A stretch of 10,639 nt of DNA from CAZLLV01 sp964560325 (GCA_964560325.1 CAZLLV010000427.1:1-10639), one strand, 5' to 3'. Shown: positions 1 to 6,371, counted from the stretch's first letter. Notes: generated by a model not told the origin, from the letters alone. Made by a program: numbers and translations.

Positions 1-102
1 GAATTCCAGCCCTTGATTTTCTGATTATCGCATATTGAACACAGCGAATTATCGCGCGAATCGTCCCGCTCTCCCGCCATCGGGCACAAACGTTAAGGAA
101 AC

Positions 103-137
103 GGCGAGCGACCGGCATGGGGCCGGTGCGGCTCGCC
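103..137 (+). promoter_or_regulatory. 5' hairpin upstream of the small exported protein gene
   Basis: Two nested perfect arms pair here. GGCGAGC (103-109) pairs with GCTCGCC (131-137), and ACCGGC (111-116) pairs with GCCGGT (122-127). They enclose a 5-nt loop, with only a 1x3 internal loop between the stems, giving 13 base pairs in 35 nt. The structure ends 8 nt before the Shine-Dalgarno of the gene starting at 158. No T-run follows, so a simple intrinsic terminator is less likely than a 5'-UTR element affecting stability or translation. The pairing is seen directly; the role is inferred. Confidence 0.45.
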
Positions 138-157
138 CACCCCGCAAGGAGGGATTC

Positions 158-445
158 ATGTTCTCTCGCCTTTCTTTCCGATCCGTCCGCTCACTCTCCG
201 CCGCGCTCGCCGTCGCGGCTCTCCTGACCACCCTCGTCCTTCCGGTCCAGGCCGCGCCGCGTGACGAATCGGGCCCGTTCGGCCCGCTGGCCACCTTCGC
301 GATGGACTGGCTGGGTTCCATGTTCCAGGCCGAGCCCGCTCCCGGACAGACTGCCAGCCTGCCGTCTCCGGAGCGTGACTACGAGCCGAGTGGCGTCTGT
401 CTCGACCCGAACGGGAACCCGATCACCTGCCCCGAGTCCGACTGA
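158..445 (+). CDS. Small exported protein of unknown function with a C-x9-C tail
   Basis: This encodes 95 aa. The ATG at 158 is chosen because AAGGAGGG (146-153) lies just upstream and the product then opens with a clean Sec signal peptide: basic residues R4, R8 and R11, a hydrophobic stretch around 13-28, and a likely cleavage site after V-Q-A (residue 32). The upstream TTG at 35 would bury that signal inside the protein. The mature part is about 63 aa, acidic and Pro/Gly-rich, with no membrane segment. It ends in a short motif with C81 and C91 flanking D-P-N-G-N-P, which could form a disulfide loop outside the cytoplasm. I do not recognise the family. It lies 77 nt before the TPR gene on the same strand with no obvious terminator between, so co-transcription is likely. 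A secreted or periplasmic peptide partner is one possibility, not shown. Confidence 0.7.
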   Translation: MFSRLSFRSVRSLSAALAVAALLTTLVLPVQAAPRDESGPFGPLATFAMDWLGSMFQAEPAPGQTASLPSPERDYEPSGVCLDPNGNPITCPESD

Positions 446-522
446 GCGAGAGGGACACTTCTCCAGGTCGTTGTCTCGCACCACGCCGAGCTCGACACCC
501 TACGAAGCAGAGGGAGGATTCG

Positions 523-1899
523 ATGGATGACCGGCATCTGAGCGTCGAGCTCCTGCGAGCGGTCCACCGGGGGGACAACGACCCGAGCGATCTCGCGGTC
601 GTCGCCATGACTCACCTGTTCGACGAATGTCCGGAGTGCCGAAGAGCGTTCGAGACATGGCGCCGAGAGGCCGGGGAGGGGGTCGCGTCGAGCTCCGAGG
701 AGTACGACGCAGCATTCGAGCGTGCCACGGGGCGACTCCGCGATTTCGCACGCCAACGGAGCGCGGCGTCGGCGGATGCGCCGATCGAGTCGCTGATGGA
801 GGCCGATCGCGCGAGCGCCCTTCGCGTGGCGACGCACCTTCTCTCCCTGCCGCGGCAGGAACGCGGCCAAAGGGTGCGAAGCCATCGGGAGCTGTTCAGC
901 GGCCCCCTTCTCGCGGACGCCCTGCTCGAGAAGGCCCGCGCCTGCCTCCCCGGGCATCCCGACGACGCCTACGACGCGGCGGGTCTGGCGCGCGTGGTCC
1001 TACAGCAGGAGCGCACGGATGCCGTGACTTCCGAGCTGTACGCGCGAGCCCTCGCCCAACAGGGCAACGCCAGGAGGGTCGCCGGCGATCTCGCGCAAGC
1101 GAACGACCTGCTGGAGATCGCTCGCTATCTCTTGAAGACGCAGGGCGGTGGGGACCGCGCCATCCGAGCCGAGCTCGACAGTTTCGAAGGATCGTTGCGA
1201 GGCGCCCAGAGACGCTTCGCGGAGGCGGAGTCGTCGTTCTCTCGCGCGATCATGACGTACGCGATGGAGGGGGAGGAGGTCAACGTCGCCAAGACCCTGC
1301 TGTCGCTCGGTGTGGTGTATCACGCCATGGACGACGTCGACCGTGCGGTCGAGGTGACGAACCAGGCGACCGAGATCCTCGACGATCGAGCCCAGCCCCA
1401 TCTCCAGCTCGTCGCGCAGCACAACCTGGTGACGTTTCTCATCGAGGCGAACCGCCTCCGGGAGGCCGAGGAGCTCTTCGCGGGCGCTCAGCCTCTCTAC
1501 TCTCGCTACTCGGATCCGTTGACGCTCTTGCGGCGCCTGTGGCTCGAGGGCCGGCTCGCACGAGCGAAAGGCTCCCTGGACGTAGCCGAGAACGCTTTCC
1601 GGACCGTGACGCAGGAGTTCCTGAAGCGGGGAAACGGCTACGACGCAGCTCTGTCGGCCCTCGATCTCGCGACCCTCTTCGCGGAACAGGGGCGTACGGC
1701 GGAGCTCAAGAACCTCTCCGAGGAGCTGGTCCAGGTGTTCGAGGCGCAAGACCTGCACCGCGAAGCCGTCGCCGCCCTCATGCTGTTCCGCGATGCGGTC
1801 CGTGCCGAGCAGGTCACTCTCGGCTTCGTGCTGGAGCTGAGCCGCTACCTGCACCAGGCGAAGGCCGACCCGAGCCTCCAGTTCCGCGTTCCCACCTAG
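523..1899 (+). CDS. TPR-repeat protein with N-terminal zinc-knuckle-like motif
   Basis: This encodes 458 aa, starting at the ATG behind AGGGAGG (511-517). Residues 31-39 carry H-x4-C-x2-C (H31, C36, C39), close to the H-x3-C-x2-C zinc motif of anti-sigma factors (zf-HC2 type) but with one extra spacer residue. From about residue 135 to 445 the protein is a run of amphipathic helix pairs typical of tetratricopeptide repeats; the clearest units are near 170-204, 225-247, 256-288, 298-326, 336-368 and 376-409. It has no signal peptide, no membrane helix and no recognisable DNA-binding or enzymatic domain, so it should be cytoplasmic. TPR arrays bind peptides or proteins; the ligand here is unknown. 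No sigma factor gene is adjacent, so an anti-sigma role is unsupported. The neighbouring exported small protein is the only visible candidate partner. Confidence 0.85.
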   Translation: MDDRHLSVELLRAVHRGDNDPSDLAVVAMTHLFDECPECRRAFETWRREAGEGVASSSEEYDAAFERATGRLRDFARQRSAASADAPIESLMEADRASALRVATHLLSLPRQERGQRVRSHRELFSGPLLADALLEKARACLPGHPDDAYDAAGLARVVLQQERTDAVTSELYARALAQQGNARRVAGDLAQANDLLEIARYLLKTQGGGDRAIRAELDSFEGSLRGAQRRFAEAESSFSRAIMTYAMEGEEVNVAKTLLSLGVVYHAMDDVDRAVEVTNQATEILDDRAQPHLQLVAQHNLVTFLIEANRLREAEELFAGAQPLYSRYSDPLTLLRRLWLEGRLARAKGSLDVAENAFRTVTQEFLKRGNGYDAALSALDLATLFAEQGRTAELKNLSEELVQVFEAQDLHREAVAALMLFRDAVRAEQVTLGFVLELSRYLHQAKADPSLQFRVPT

Positions 1900-1970
1900 G
1901 GCACCGGCTGGAGGGACCCGCCCTCGAGCGGCGCCGCTGTGCCCCCTCGCCCCTTCCGGATTCACGAACC

Positions 1971-1996
1971 CCGGGCGAATTGACCGCCCGGCGGTC
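1971..1996 (+). promoter_or_regulatory. Overlapping inverted repeats, candidate operator
   Basis: A perfect 15-bp palindrome at 1982-1996 has arms GACCGCC and GGCGGTC around one base. A second perfect repeat overlaps it: CCGGGCG (1971-1977) and CGCCCGG (1985-1991) with a 7-nt spacer. The first sits over the end of the predicted -35 box and the spacer of the promoter at 1980-2009. This is where a repressor, such as the ribbon-helix-helix protein encoded immediately downstream, would be expected to bind. Palindromic operators over their own promoter are usual for that family. Alternatively the outer pair could form a weak terminator hairpin for the TPR gene; no T-run follows. Confidence 0.45.
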
Positions 1997-2009
1997 TCTT
2001 GCTTAAGAT
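1980..2009 (+). promoter_or_regulatory. Sigma-70-type promoter, predicted leaderless start
   Basis: TTGACC (1980-1985, 5 of 6 to consensus) and TAAGAT (2004-2009, 4 of 6) are separated by 18 nt. Transcription would begin about 2016-2017, on the A of the ATG at 2017. No Shine-Dalgarno precedes that codon, which is what a leaderless mRNA looks like. Prediction only. Confidence 0.45.
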
Positions 2010-2016
2010 GTCAATC

Positions 2017-2265
2017 ATGAGCGATTCCGACGCTGCCGGCGGGGCGAGAGCCGCCGCCCGACTCGAACCCTTCACCGCGCGCCTGACGCCCGACGCCAAG
2101 CGCCGGCTGATGGCGCTCTCCCAGATCAAGGGAGATCCGGCCTACGAGCTCTTGGAGCAGGCCTTCTGGAGCCACTGGAAGAGCCTCCCCTCCGAGCAGA
2201 AGGACGCCGCGGAGGCGATCATCAAGCTGGTCGACGACGCGCGGAGCCGGACGCCGAAGGGGTAG
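2017..2265 (+). CDS. Small ribbon-helix-helix-like DNA-binding protein
   Basis: This encodes 82 aa if started at the ATG at 2017; in-frame alternatives are TTG 1999 and ATG 2008. I prefer 2017 because the predicted promoter places +1 there and the earlier starts lie in or before the -10 box. Residues 18-23 form a short beta-strand (P-F-T-A-R-L), followed by a helix at 25-38 and a second helix at 41-55. This order and spacing is that of CopG/Arc/ParD ribbon-helix-helix proteins, which dimerise through the strand and insert it in the DNA major groove. A further helix spans about 59-75. No toxin gene is adjacent, so it is not evidently a toxin-antitoxin antitoxin. A palindrome overlapping its promoter suggests autoregulation. 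The gene converges on msrB with 7 nt between stops. The family assignment is by pattern only and could be wrong. Confidence 0.65.
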   Translation: MSDSDAAGGARAAARLEPFTARLTPDAKRRLMALSQIKGDPAYELLEQAFWSHWKSLPSEQKDAAEAIIKLVDDARSRTPKG

Positions 2266-2272
2266 GGAGTCT

Positions 2273-2905
2273 CTACCTCTCGTCCTCGAACAGCGCCAGG
2301 TACTCGCCGTAACCTTCCGCCTCCAGGCGCTCGACGGGGACGAACCGCAGGGCCGCCGAGTTCATGCAGTAGCGCAAGCCCGTGGGGGCGGGTCCGTCCT
2401 CGAAGACGTGGCCGAGGTGGGAGTCGGCGTGCGTCGATCGCACCTCGGTGCGGGTCATGAAGAGCTTGCGGTCCTCGTGCGTGGTGACGTTCTCCGGCTC
2501 GAGCGGCCGGGTGAAGCTGGGCCAGCCGGTGCCCGACTCGAACTTGTCCTTCGAGCTGAAGAGCGGCTCGCCGGAGACCACGTCCACGTAGATCCCCGCC
2601 TGCTCGTTGTCCCAGTACTCGTTGCGGAACGCCGGCTCCGTGCCGTCGCGTTGCGTCACCTGGTACTGCATCTCCGTGAGCTGCTCCTGGAGCTCCTGGT
2701 CGGACGGCTTCTCGAACTCTTCCACGGACCATCCTCCCGCCGAGCGGTCGGCCGCCCGGCTCTCGGTTGCGGCGTCGGAGACGCCCGTCTCGGCCGCCTG
2801 GCGCGCGCCGTTCTCGCCGGAACCGTCCGCCTGCGCGCTGCACGCCTGGGTCAGGACGAGCAGGCAGACGGCGAACGTCCAGGTCGCGGTTCTCGATCTC
2901 TTCAT
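2273..2905 (-). CDS. msrB: Peptide-methionine (R)-S-oxide reductase MsrB, exported
   Basis: This 210-aa protein reduces the R epimer of methionine sulfoxide in oxidised proteins. The start at 2905 follows GAGGAG with a 6-nt spacer; longer in-frame starts run through the intergenic region. Residues 1-21 form a signal sequence. T-Q-A-C at 19-22 is an imperfect lipobox, so C22 may be lipidated; cleavage near A26 is the alternative. Residues 27-58 are a low-complexity linker. The MsrB domain occupies about 60-206, with G-T-G-W-P-S-F (125-131), D-S-H-L-G-H-V-F (161-168) and the catalytic R-Y-C-M-N (178-182, nucleophile C180). The zinc-binding Cys pairs of many MsrBs are absent, so this is the non-zinc form. 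Thr126 occupies the position where many MsrBs carry the recycling Cys, and the mature domain has no cysteine except C180. Probable role: repair of envelope proteins. Confidence 0.95.
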   Translation of the reverse strand: MKRSRTATWTFAVCLLVLTQACSAQADGSGENGARQAAETGVSDAATESRAADRSAGGWSVEEFEKPSDQELQEQLTEMQYQVTQRDGTEPAFRNEYWDNEQAGIYVDVVSGEPLFSSKDKFESGTGWPSFTRPLEPENVTTHEDRKLFMTRTEVRSTHADSHLGHVFEDGPAPTGLRYCMNSAALRFVPVERLEAEGYGEYLALFEDER

Positions 2906-3173
2906 CTCGGTCTCCTCGGTGAATCGTTCCGCGGGGGTGCGGCGGATCCCGTGGTACCCCTCGATACGGCCTGGCGGGGGAAACGGATTGCCCTCGGTTC
3001 GCCCCGCGGCGTTTTCTTCATAGATCGAATGAGCATCATCATGCTTTCTATGGTAGACAACCGTGAGCGACGACCCGAAAATCCCCGAGTTTCCTCGTTT
3101 CCTCGAGGTATCCGCCGCTGGTCCGCCTCTTGCTCCCGGGGGCAGGACCATCCACGTCTTCCGAGGAGCCGAC
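2906..3173. other. Divergent intergenic region between msrB and the barrel gene
   Basis: This 268-nt gap must hold the promoters of msrB (leftward) and the barrel gene (rightward). I see no confident -35/-10 pair on either strand. A small inverted repeat AGCAT-N4-ATGCT lies at 3032-3045 in a locally A+T-richer patch (about 3010-3060), the most likely promoter area. GAGGAG at 3163-3168 serves the barrel gene. Confidence 0.4.
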
Positions 3174-3272
3174 ATGAAGCTTTCGTTCTCCGGTCGCGCG
3201 GCCGCGTTGGCGGCCGTTCTCTGCACCGTCGCCTTCGCCGCCGCACCCGAGCACGCCTGGGCCCAGGGGTGA
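3174..3272 (+). pseudogene. Signal-peptide exon-like fragment of the barrel gene, ended by in-frame TGA
   Basis: ATG 3174 follows GAGGAG (3163-3168) at a good distance and encodes 32 residues forming a complete Sec signal peptide: K2 and R8, a hydrophobic core around 9-24, and a likely cleavage site at A-W-A before Q31. The TGA at 3270-3272 then stops it. The next codon continues, in the same frame, an uninterrupted 332-codon barrel sequence, so these are two parts of one gene. A single C-to-T change (CGA to TGA) would explain it. The in-frame GTG at 3063 adds 37 residues ahead of the signal and is not used in my reading. Confidence 0.7.
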
Positions 3273-4271
3273 GTGGCCTCCCGCATCGACGCGCCGGTGC
3301 TCGGCGCGCTCGATGAGCTCACCGGGGGTGAGCAGACATGGCAGGTCTCGTTCTCGTGGCGCTACCAGAAGTCGGATCGCCATTTCCGCGGCACCCACGA
3401 GGAGACGAACCGGGCGGCCGAGCACAGCGAGGTGATCAACACGGTCCACCTCGCCGAGATCGGCATCCGCTACAACTTCGATCCGCAGACCAGCGTCTCG
3501 GTCGGCGTTCCGTACCTGATGGCGGAGCGCTCGCACCCGATCCGCGACGAGAACCGGGACGTGATCGACCGCTCGGTGCTCAACTCGCAGGGCCTGAGCG
3601 ACGTGACGATCGTCGGCCGGCGGCTGCTCTGGGACCCGTCAGAGCCCCGGCGCGGCAACCTGTCGCTCGGCCTGGGCGTGAAGCTGCCGACCGGCGACCC
3701 GAACGTGGTCGACACCCGCGAGCGGCTGGAGGACGGCGAGCGCGTGCTCTCGGTCGAGACGGTCGACCAGTCGGTGCAGCCGGGCGACGGCGGCTTCGGT
3801 GTGATCGTCGACCTGAGCGGCTTCCTGCGGCTGCGCGCCCGGGGAGATCTCGCAGCCTACGTCTCCGGCGCGTACCTGATCAATCCCGAGGGCACCAACG
3901 GGGTCCACACCTTCCGGAACAACGAGGGGGAGGAGATCATGTCGATCGCCGACCAGTACGTCTTCCGGACCGGAGTCGTGGCCTCGCCGGCGAGCTGGAA
4001 CGGCTTCTCGGTCGGCCTGGGCGGGCGGATCGAGGGCGTGCCGGTTCACGATCTCTTCGGTTCGAGCGAGGGCTTCCGCCGGCCGGGCTACGCGGTGTCG
4101 GCCGAGCCGTCGATCGGGTGGACCCGCGGTCAGCACTCGGTCTCGCTGGCGGTGCCGATCGCGGTCCAGCGCAATCGCCAGCGGAGCGTGCCCGACATCC
4201 GGAACGACCGCCACGGCGACGCGGCGTTCGCCGACTACCTGGTGCTCTTCGGCTACTGGCGCAGCTTCTGA
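3273..4271 (+). CDS. Outer-membrane beta-barrel protein (Phenol_MetA_deg-like), body of an interrupted gene
   Basis: This open frame of 332 codons starts directly after the TGA at 3270-3272 and has no signal of its own. With the 3174-3272 segment it would make a normal exported protein of about 365 residues. The body shows alternating beta-strands: Q-V-S-F-S-W-R-Y near 24-31, I-G-I-R-Y-N-F near 63-69, the family-like G-L-S-D-V-T (107-112), L-G-L-G-V-K-L-P-T-G-D (132-142), and a final strand ending L-F-G-Y-W-R-S-F. The terminal Phe is the usual BAM-recognised C-terminus of outer-membrane proteins. The pattern resembles the putative transporter/phenol-degradation MetA family (PF13557), whose substrates are mostly unknown; I assign none. 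The gene converges on the DUF885 gene, 28 nt away. It may be a recent pseudogene, be read through, or contain a sequence error. GTG at 3273 would be the first formal start. Confidence 0.75.
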   Translation: MASRIDAPVLGALDELTGGEQTWQVSFSWRYQKSDRHFRGTHEETNRAAEHSEVINTVHLAEIGIRYNFDPQTSVSVGVPYLMAERSHPIRDENRDVIDRSVLNSQGLSDVTIVGRRLLWDPSEPRRGNLSLGLGVKLPTGDPNVVDTRERLEDGERVLSVETVDQSVQPGDGGFGVIVDLSGFLRLRARGDLAAYVSGAYLINPEGTNGVHTFRNNEGEEIMSIADQYVFRTGVVASPASWNGFSVGLGGRIEGVPVHDLFGSSEGFRRPGYAVSAEPSIGWTRGQHSVSLAVPIAVQRNRQRSVPDIRNDRHGDAAFADYLVLFGYWRSF

Positions 4272-4278
4272 GGCTCCG

Positions 4279-4300
4279 AGCGCCGTCGGCCGGCGGCGTT
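4279..4300. terminator. Possible bidirectional terminator hairpin
   Basis: CGCCG (4281-4285) can pair with CGGCG (4291-4295) across a 5-nt loop in the 28-nt gap between two converging genes; a shifted pairing with 4294-4298 is also possible. No proper T-run flanks it on either strand, so it is a weak candidate placed mainly by position. Confidence 0.3.
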
Positions 4301-6105
4301 CAGGGAGCGGGCTTCGAAGCCGGCTCGACGTGCCCTTCCATCACCGCCTTGCGCAGGAGCGACGGCGGCAGCAGGCCCTGGGAGAGCACGAAGTCGTGGT
4401 ACGCGCGGCGGTCGAAGCGATCGCCGAGCAGACGCTCGACGTCGGTGCGCAGCTCCATCAACCGGGTGTAGCCGCAGAAATACGACGGCGCCTGGCCGGG
4501 CGAACGGAAGGTGTAGCGCTCGACCTCCTGGAGCGCCATCGCGGGCGACAGCACCACTTCGTCCTCGAGCACCCGGGTCGCCTCCGCGCGCGTGACGTGG
4601 CCGAGCTGGAGACCCGGGTCGAGGTAGGCGCGCGCTGCCCGCAGCAGCCGGTGCTGGAGCGCCACGAGCTGTCCCTCGAGCGGCAGGAGCGGCTTCATCT
4701 CCGCCTCGGCGTAGAGCGCCCACCCCTCGACGTTCACGCTGTTGAAGGCGTAGAGGATGCGCGCCTGAGACACCCCCTTCTCGACGATCGAGGCGAACTG
4801 GAGCTCGTGCCCCGGCCGGCCCTCGTGAACGGTGAGCGTCCATGCAGCGGCCTCGAAGGTGAAGTCGTCGAAGCCGATCTCCTCGCCGTCCGCGCCCGGG
4901 ATGCGGAGCGGCAGCACGAACTCGCCCATCTCGCCGGTGTTGCCGATCATCCGGGGCGGCCGCATGTTGGGCGCCGGGGTCGCCGCGGCCTCGGCCTCGC
5001 TGGCGAGCCGGATCCGCATGTCGCGCTCCGGCAGGGTCACGATGCCGGCTTTCTCGATCATCGTCTCGAGCTCGGCGATCGTCTTCTGGTAGTGCGCCAG
5101 GATGGCGTCGCCGACGAGCTGCTCCTCCTTGAGGTGGCGGAGCACGTCGCGGTAGTCGGCCGACGGCAGGCCGTCGCGCTCGGCGACGAGCGCGGCGATC
5201 GTCTGCATCTCGTTCTGGATCTCACGGAACGCGACCTTGGCACGGCTCGTCAGCTCCTCGACCGGCATGTCGATGCCGTACTGGTCGAGCGCGAAGGCGT
5301 AGAGCTCCGGCGGCAGGCGGAAGTCGTCCGTGGCGCGGGGCAGAAGCTCATCCCGGAGGAACGTCTCGTACTCGGCGAGCTGGCCCTTCAGCGCCTCGTA
5401 CGGCTCCTCCCAGCCTTCGAGCTCGTACGCCTGGAAGAGCTGGGCGATGCCGTCGACGAAGCGAGCCGCGTTCGCCAGGTCCTTCTCCAGATCGTCCTCG
5501 AAGGGACCGCGCAGGTCCGGGTCCTCGAGGTACGCCCGCGTGTACGCCATCGCCTGCTCGGTGAGCGGCGTGAAGCCCTCCTCCATCCCCGCGTATTTGC
5601 GCAGCCGCACCACCGCCGCCGGTCGCCGCTCGGCCGGGACCTGGTCGTCGAGCAGAGCACGGATACCGCCGAATACGGTCTGCGACAGGTTGAAGTAGGG
5701 GAGGGAGTACTCCTGCTGGAGGTCGCTGCCGCGGATCGCGTCCTCGGCCGCGCCGATCATGATCTCGAGGTCTTGCCGCACCGCCGGATGGCTCTCCGCC
5801 GCCAGCCGCGAGCGCAGGGTGGCGAGCCCCGCCTCCACGTCTGCCCGCGTGCGCTCCTGGAAGTCGGCCGGGATCTGGAACACCTGCTCGTCCAGCCCGT
5901 CGATCCCGACCTGCGCCGCCCCTTCCGGCGCGTACTTCGCCTGCACTGCGAGCAGCACCTGCGCGTTCTCGTTGCTCCGCGCGACCCAGTCGTCTGTCAC
6001 CTCGGCCGCGCCGGCCGGCACCGGCGCGAGCGCCGGCGGAGCGATCAAAAGGACCCCGGCCACCAAGGCAGCGGGAAGGTTGCGGAACACCAGCGACTTC
6101 GCCAT
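4300..6105 (-). CDS. Exported DUF885 family protein, predicted metallopeptidase
   Basis: This encodes 601 aa. The start at 6105 is fixed by an excellent Shine-Dalgarno (AGGAGGTG) just upstream; an ATG at 6129 would add 8 residues overlapping that site. A signal peptide spans about 1-34 (K3, R8, hydrophobic 10-27, cleavage near A33/A34), so the enzyme acts in the periplasm or outside. The rest is mostly helical and of usual length for DUF885 (PF05960). The family signatures are clear near the C-terminus: T-V-H-E-G-R-P-G-H-E-L-Q with H427, E428 and H433, then N-V-E-G-W-A-L-Y-A-E (E460 and E467), and the late P-G-Q-A-P-S-Y (536-542). These His and Glu residues are the expected metal-site and catalytic residues of a peptidase-like fold. 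The substrate is not predictable. It is monocistronic as far as seen, with a palindrome just before its ribosome-binding site. Confidence 0.92.
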   Translation of the reverse strand: MAKSLVFRNLPAALVAGVLLIAPPALAPVPAGAAEVTDDWVARSNENAQVLLAVQAKYAPEGAAQVGIDGLDEQVFQIPADFQERTRADVEAGLATLRSRLAAESHPAVRQDLEIMIGAAEDAIRGSDLQQEYSLPYFNLSQTVFGGIRALLDDQVPAERRPAAVVRLRKYAGMEEGFTPLTEQAMAYTRAYLEDPDLRGPFEDDLEKDLANAARFVDGIAQLFQAYELEGWEEPYEALKGQLAEYETFLRDELLPRATDDFRLPPELYAFALDQYGIDMPVEELTSRAKVAFREIQNEMQTIAALVAERDGLPSADYRDVLRHLKEEQLVGDAILAHYQKTIAELETMIEKAGIVTLPERDMRIRLASEAEAAATPAPNMRPPRMIGNTGEMGEFVLPLRIPGADGEEIGFDDFTFEAAAWTLTVHEGRPGHELQFASIVEKGVSQARILYAFNSVNVEGWALYAEAEMKPLLPLEGQLVALQHRLLRAARAYLDPGLQLGHVTRAEATRVLEDEVVLSPAMALQEVERYTFRSPGQAPSYFCGYTRLMELRTDVERLLGDRFDRRAYHDFVLSQGLLPPSLLRKAVMEGHVEPASKPAP

Positions 6106-6119
6106 CGGGAGCACCTCCT

Positions 6120-6134
6120 CGGTCGTCACGACCG
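6120..6134 (-). promoter_or_regulatory. Perfect palindrome abutting the DUF885 ribosome-binding site
   Basis: Arms CGGTCGT and ACGACCG surround a single base, a 15-bp perfect inverted repeat. On the minus strand it directly precedes AGGAGGTG of the DUF885 gene. In RNA it can fold as a 6-bp stem with a 3-nt loop next to the Shine-Dalgarno; in DNA it could be an operator. The symmetry is seen; the function is inferred. Confidence 0.4.
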
Positions 6135-6274
6135 GTATGACGCGCGACCACCCGAATGGTGTCCACGAGAGGCGGGAAAAAGCCCGGCCGGCCGGCGGAT
6201 ACGCGTCACCCGAGGTACGACGGGGAGTGCGGAAGGTTCTGAGTTCGCGACTCGCATGAAAACCAACGCCGGGC

Positions 6275-6280
6275 TATACT
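6275..6280 (+). promoter_or_regulatory. Possible -10 box for the orphan membrane protein gene
   Basis: TATACT matches TATAAT at 5 of 6 positions and lies about 90 nt before the ATG at 6372, at the edge of the A+T-richer segment. No good -35 box is found at the normal spacing (6252-6257 reads TCGCAT), so this is a tentative call. Confidence 0.3.
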
Positions 6281-6307
6281 TCCAAGATCTTCGACAAAGC
6301 TAGTGCC

Positions 6308-6323
6308 CGCGATAATTGTCGCG
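6308..6323 (+). promoter_or_regulatory. Near-perfect palindrome in the leader of the orphan gene
   Basis: CGCGA (6308-6312) and TCGCG (6319-6323) flank an AATT core with a T and a G opposed, so the 16 bases are palindromic except for one wobble pair. It lies about 35 nt downstream of the candidate -10 box and about 50 nt before the start codon, a position suited to an operator or leader hairpin. A GAGGAGG just after it has no nearby start codon. Confidence 0.35.
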
Positions 6324-6371
6324 AGGAGGCACGACAAAGCAGCCACACCCAAGTAGGGAGGTAAGACTGCC

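Noticed and set aside
13..40. TTGATT or TTGAAC as a -35 box for the small exported protein
   Set aside because: No acceptable -10 box at 16-18 nt from either, and the spacing does not fit an ECF-type promoter.
1927..1938. AGCGGCGCCGCT palindrome after the TPR gene as terminator
   Set aside because: A loopless 12-bp palindrome without T-run in high-G+C DNA; the weak GGGCAC/GTGCCC pairing around it (1899-1944) does not make a convincing terminator.
627..2006. 459-codon plus-strand frame overlapping the TPR gene
   Set aside because: Arg/Gly/Pro-rich shadow frame; the 523-1899 frame has a ribosome-binding site and coherent TPR helices.
2017..2905. Toxin-antitoxin module formed by the ribbon-helix-helix gene
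   Set aside because: The only close neighbour is msrB on the opposite strand; no toxin-like gene is present.
3270..3272. TGA as a selenocysteine codon
   Set aside because: It lies at a signal peptide/mature junction with no redox motif, and I see no convincing selenocysteine insertion hairpin just downstream; a point mutation is simpler.
4330..6303. Very long plus-strand open frame (657 codons) opposite the DUF885 gene
   Set aside because: It is the antisense shadow of a gene with clear family motifs; the translation is low-complexity (Arg, Leu, Val, Glu) and has no ribosome-binding site.
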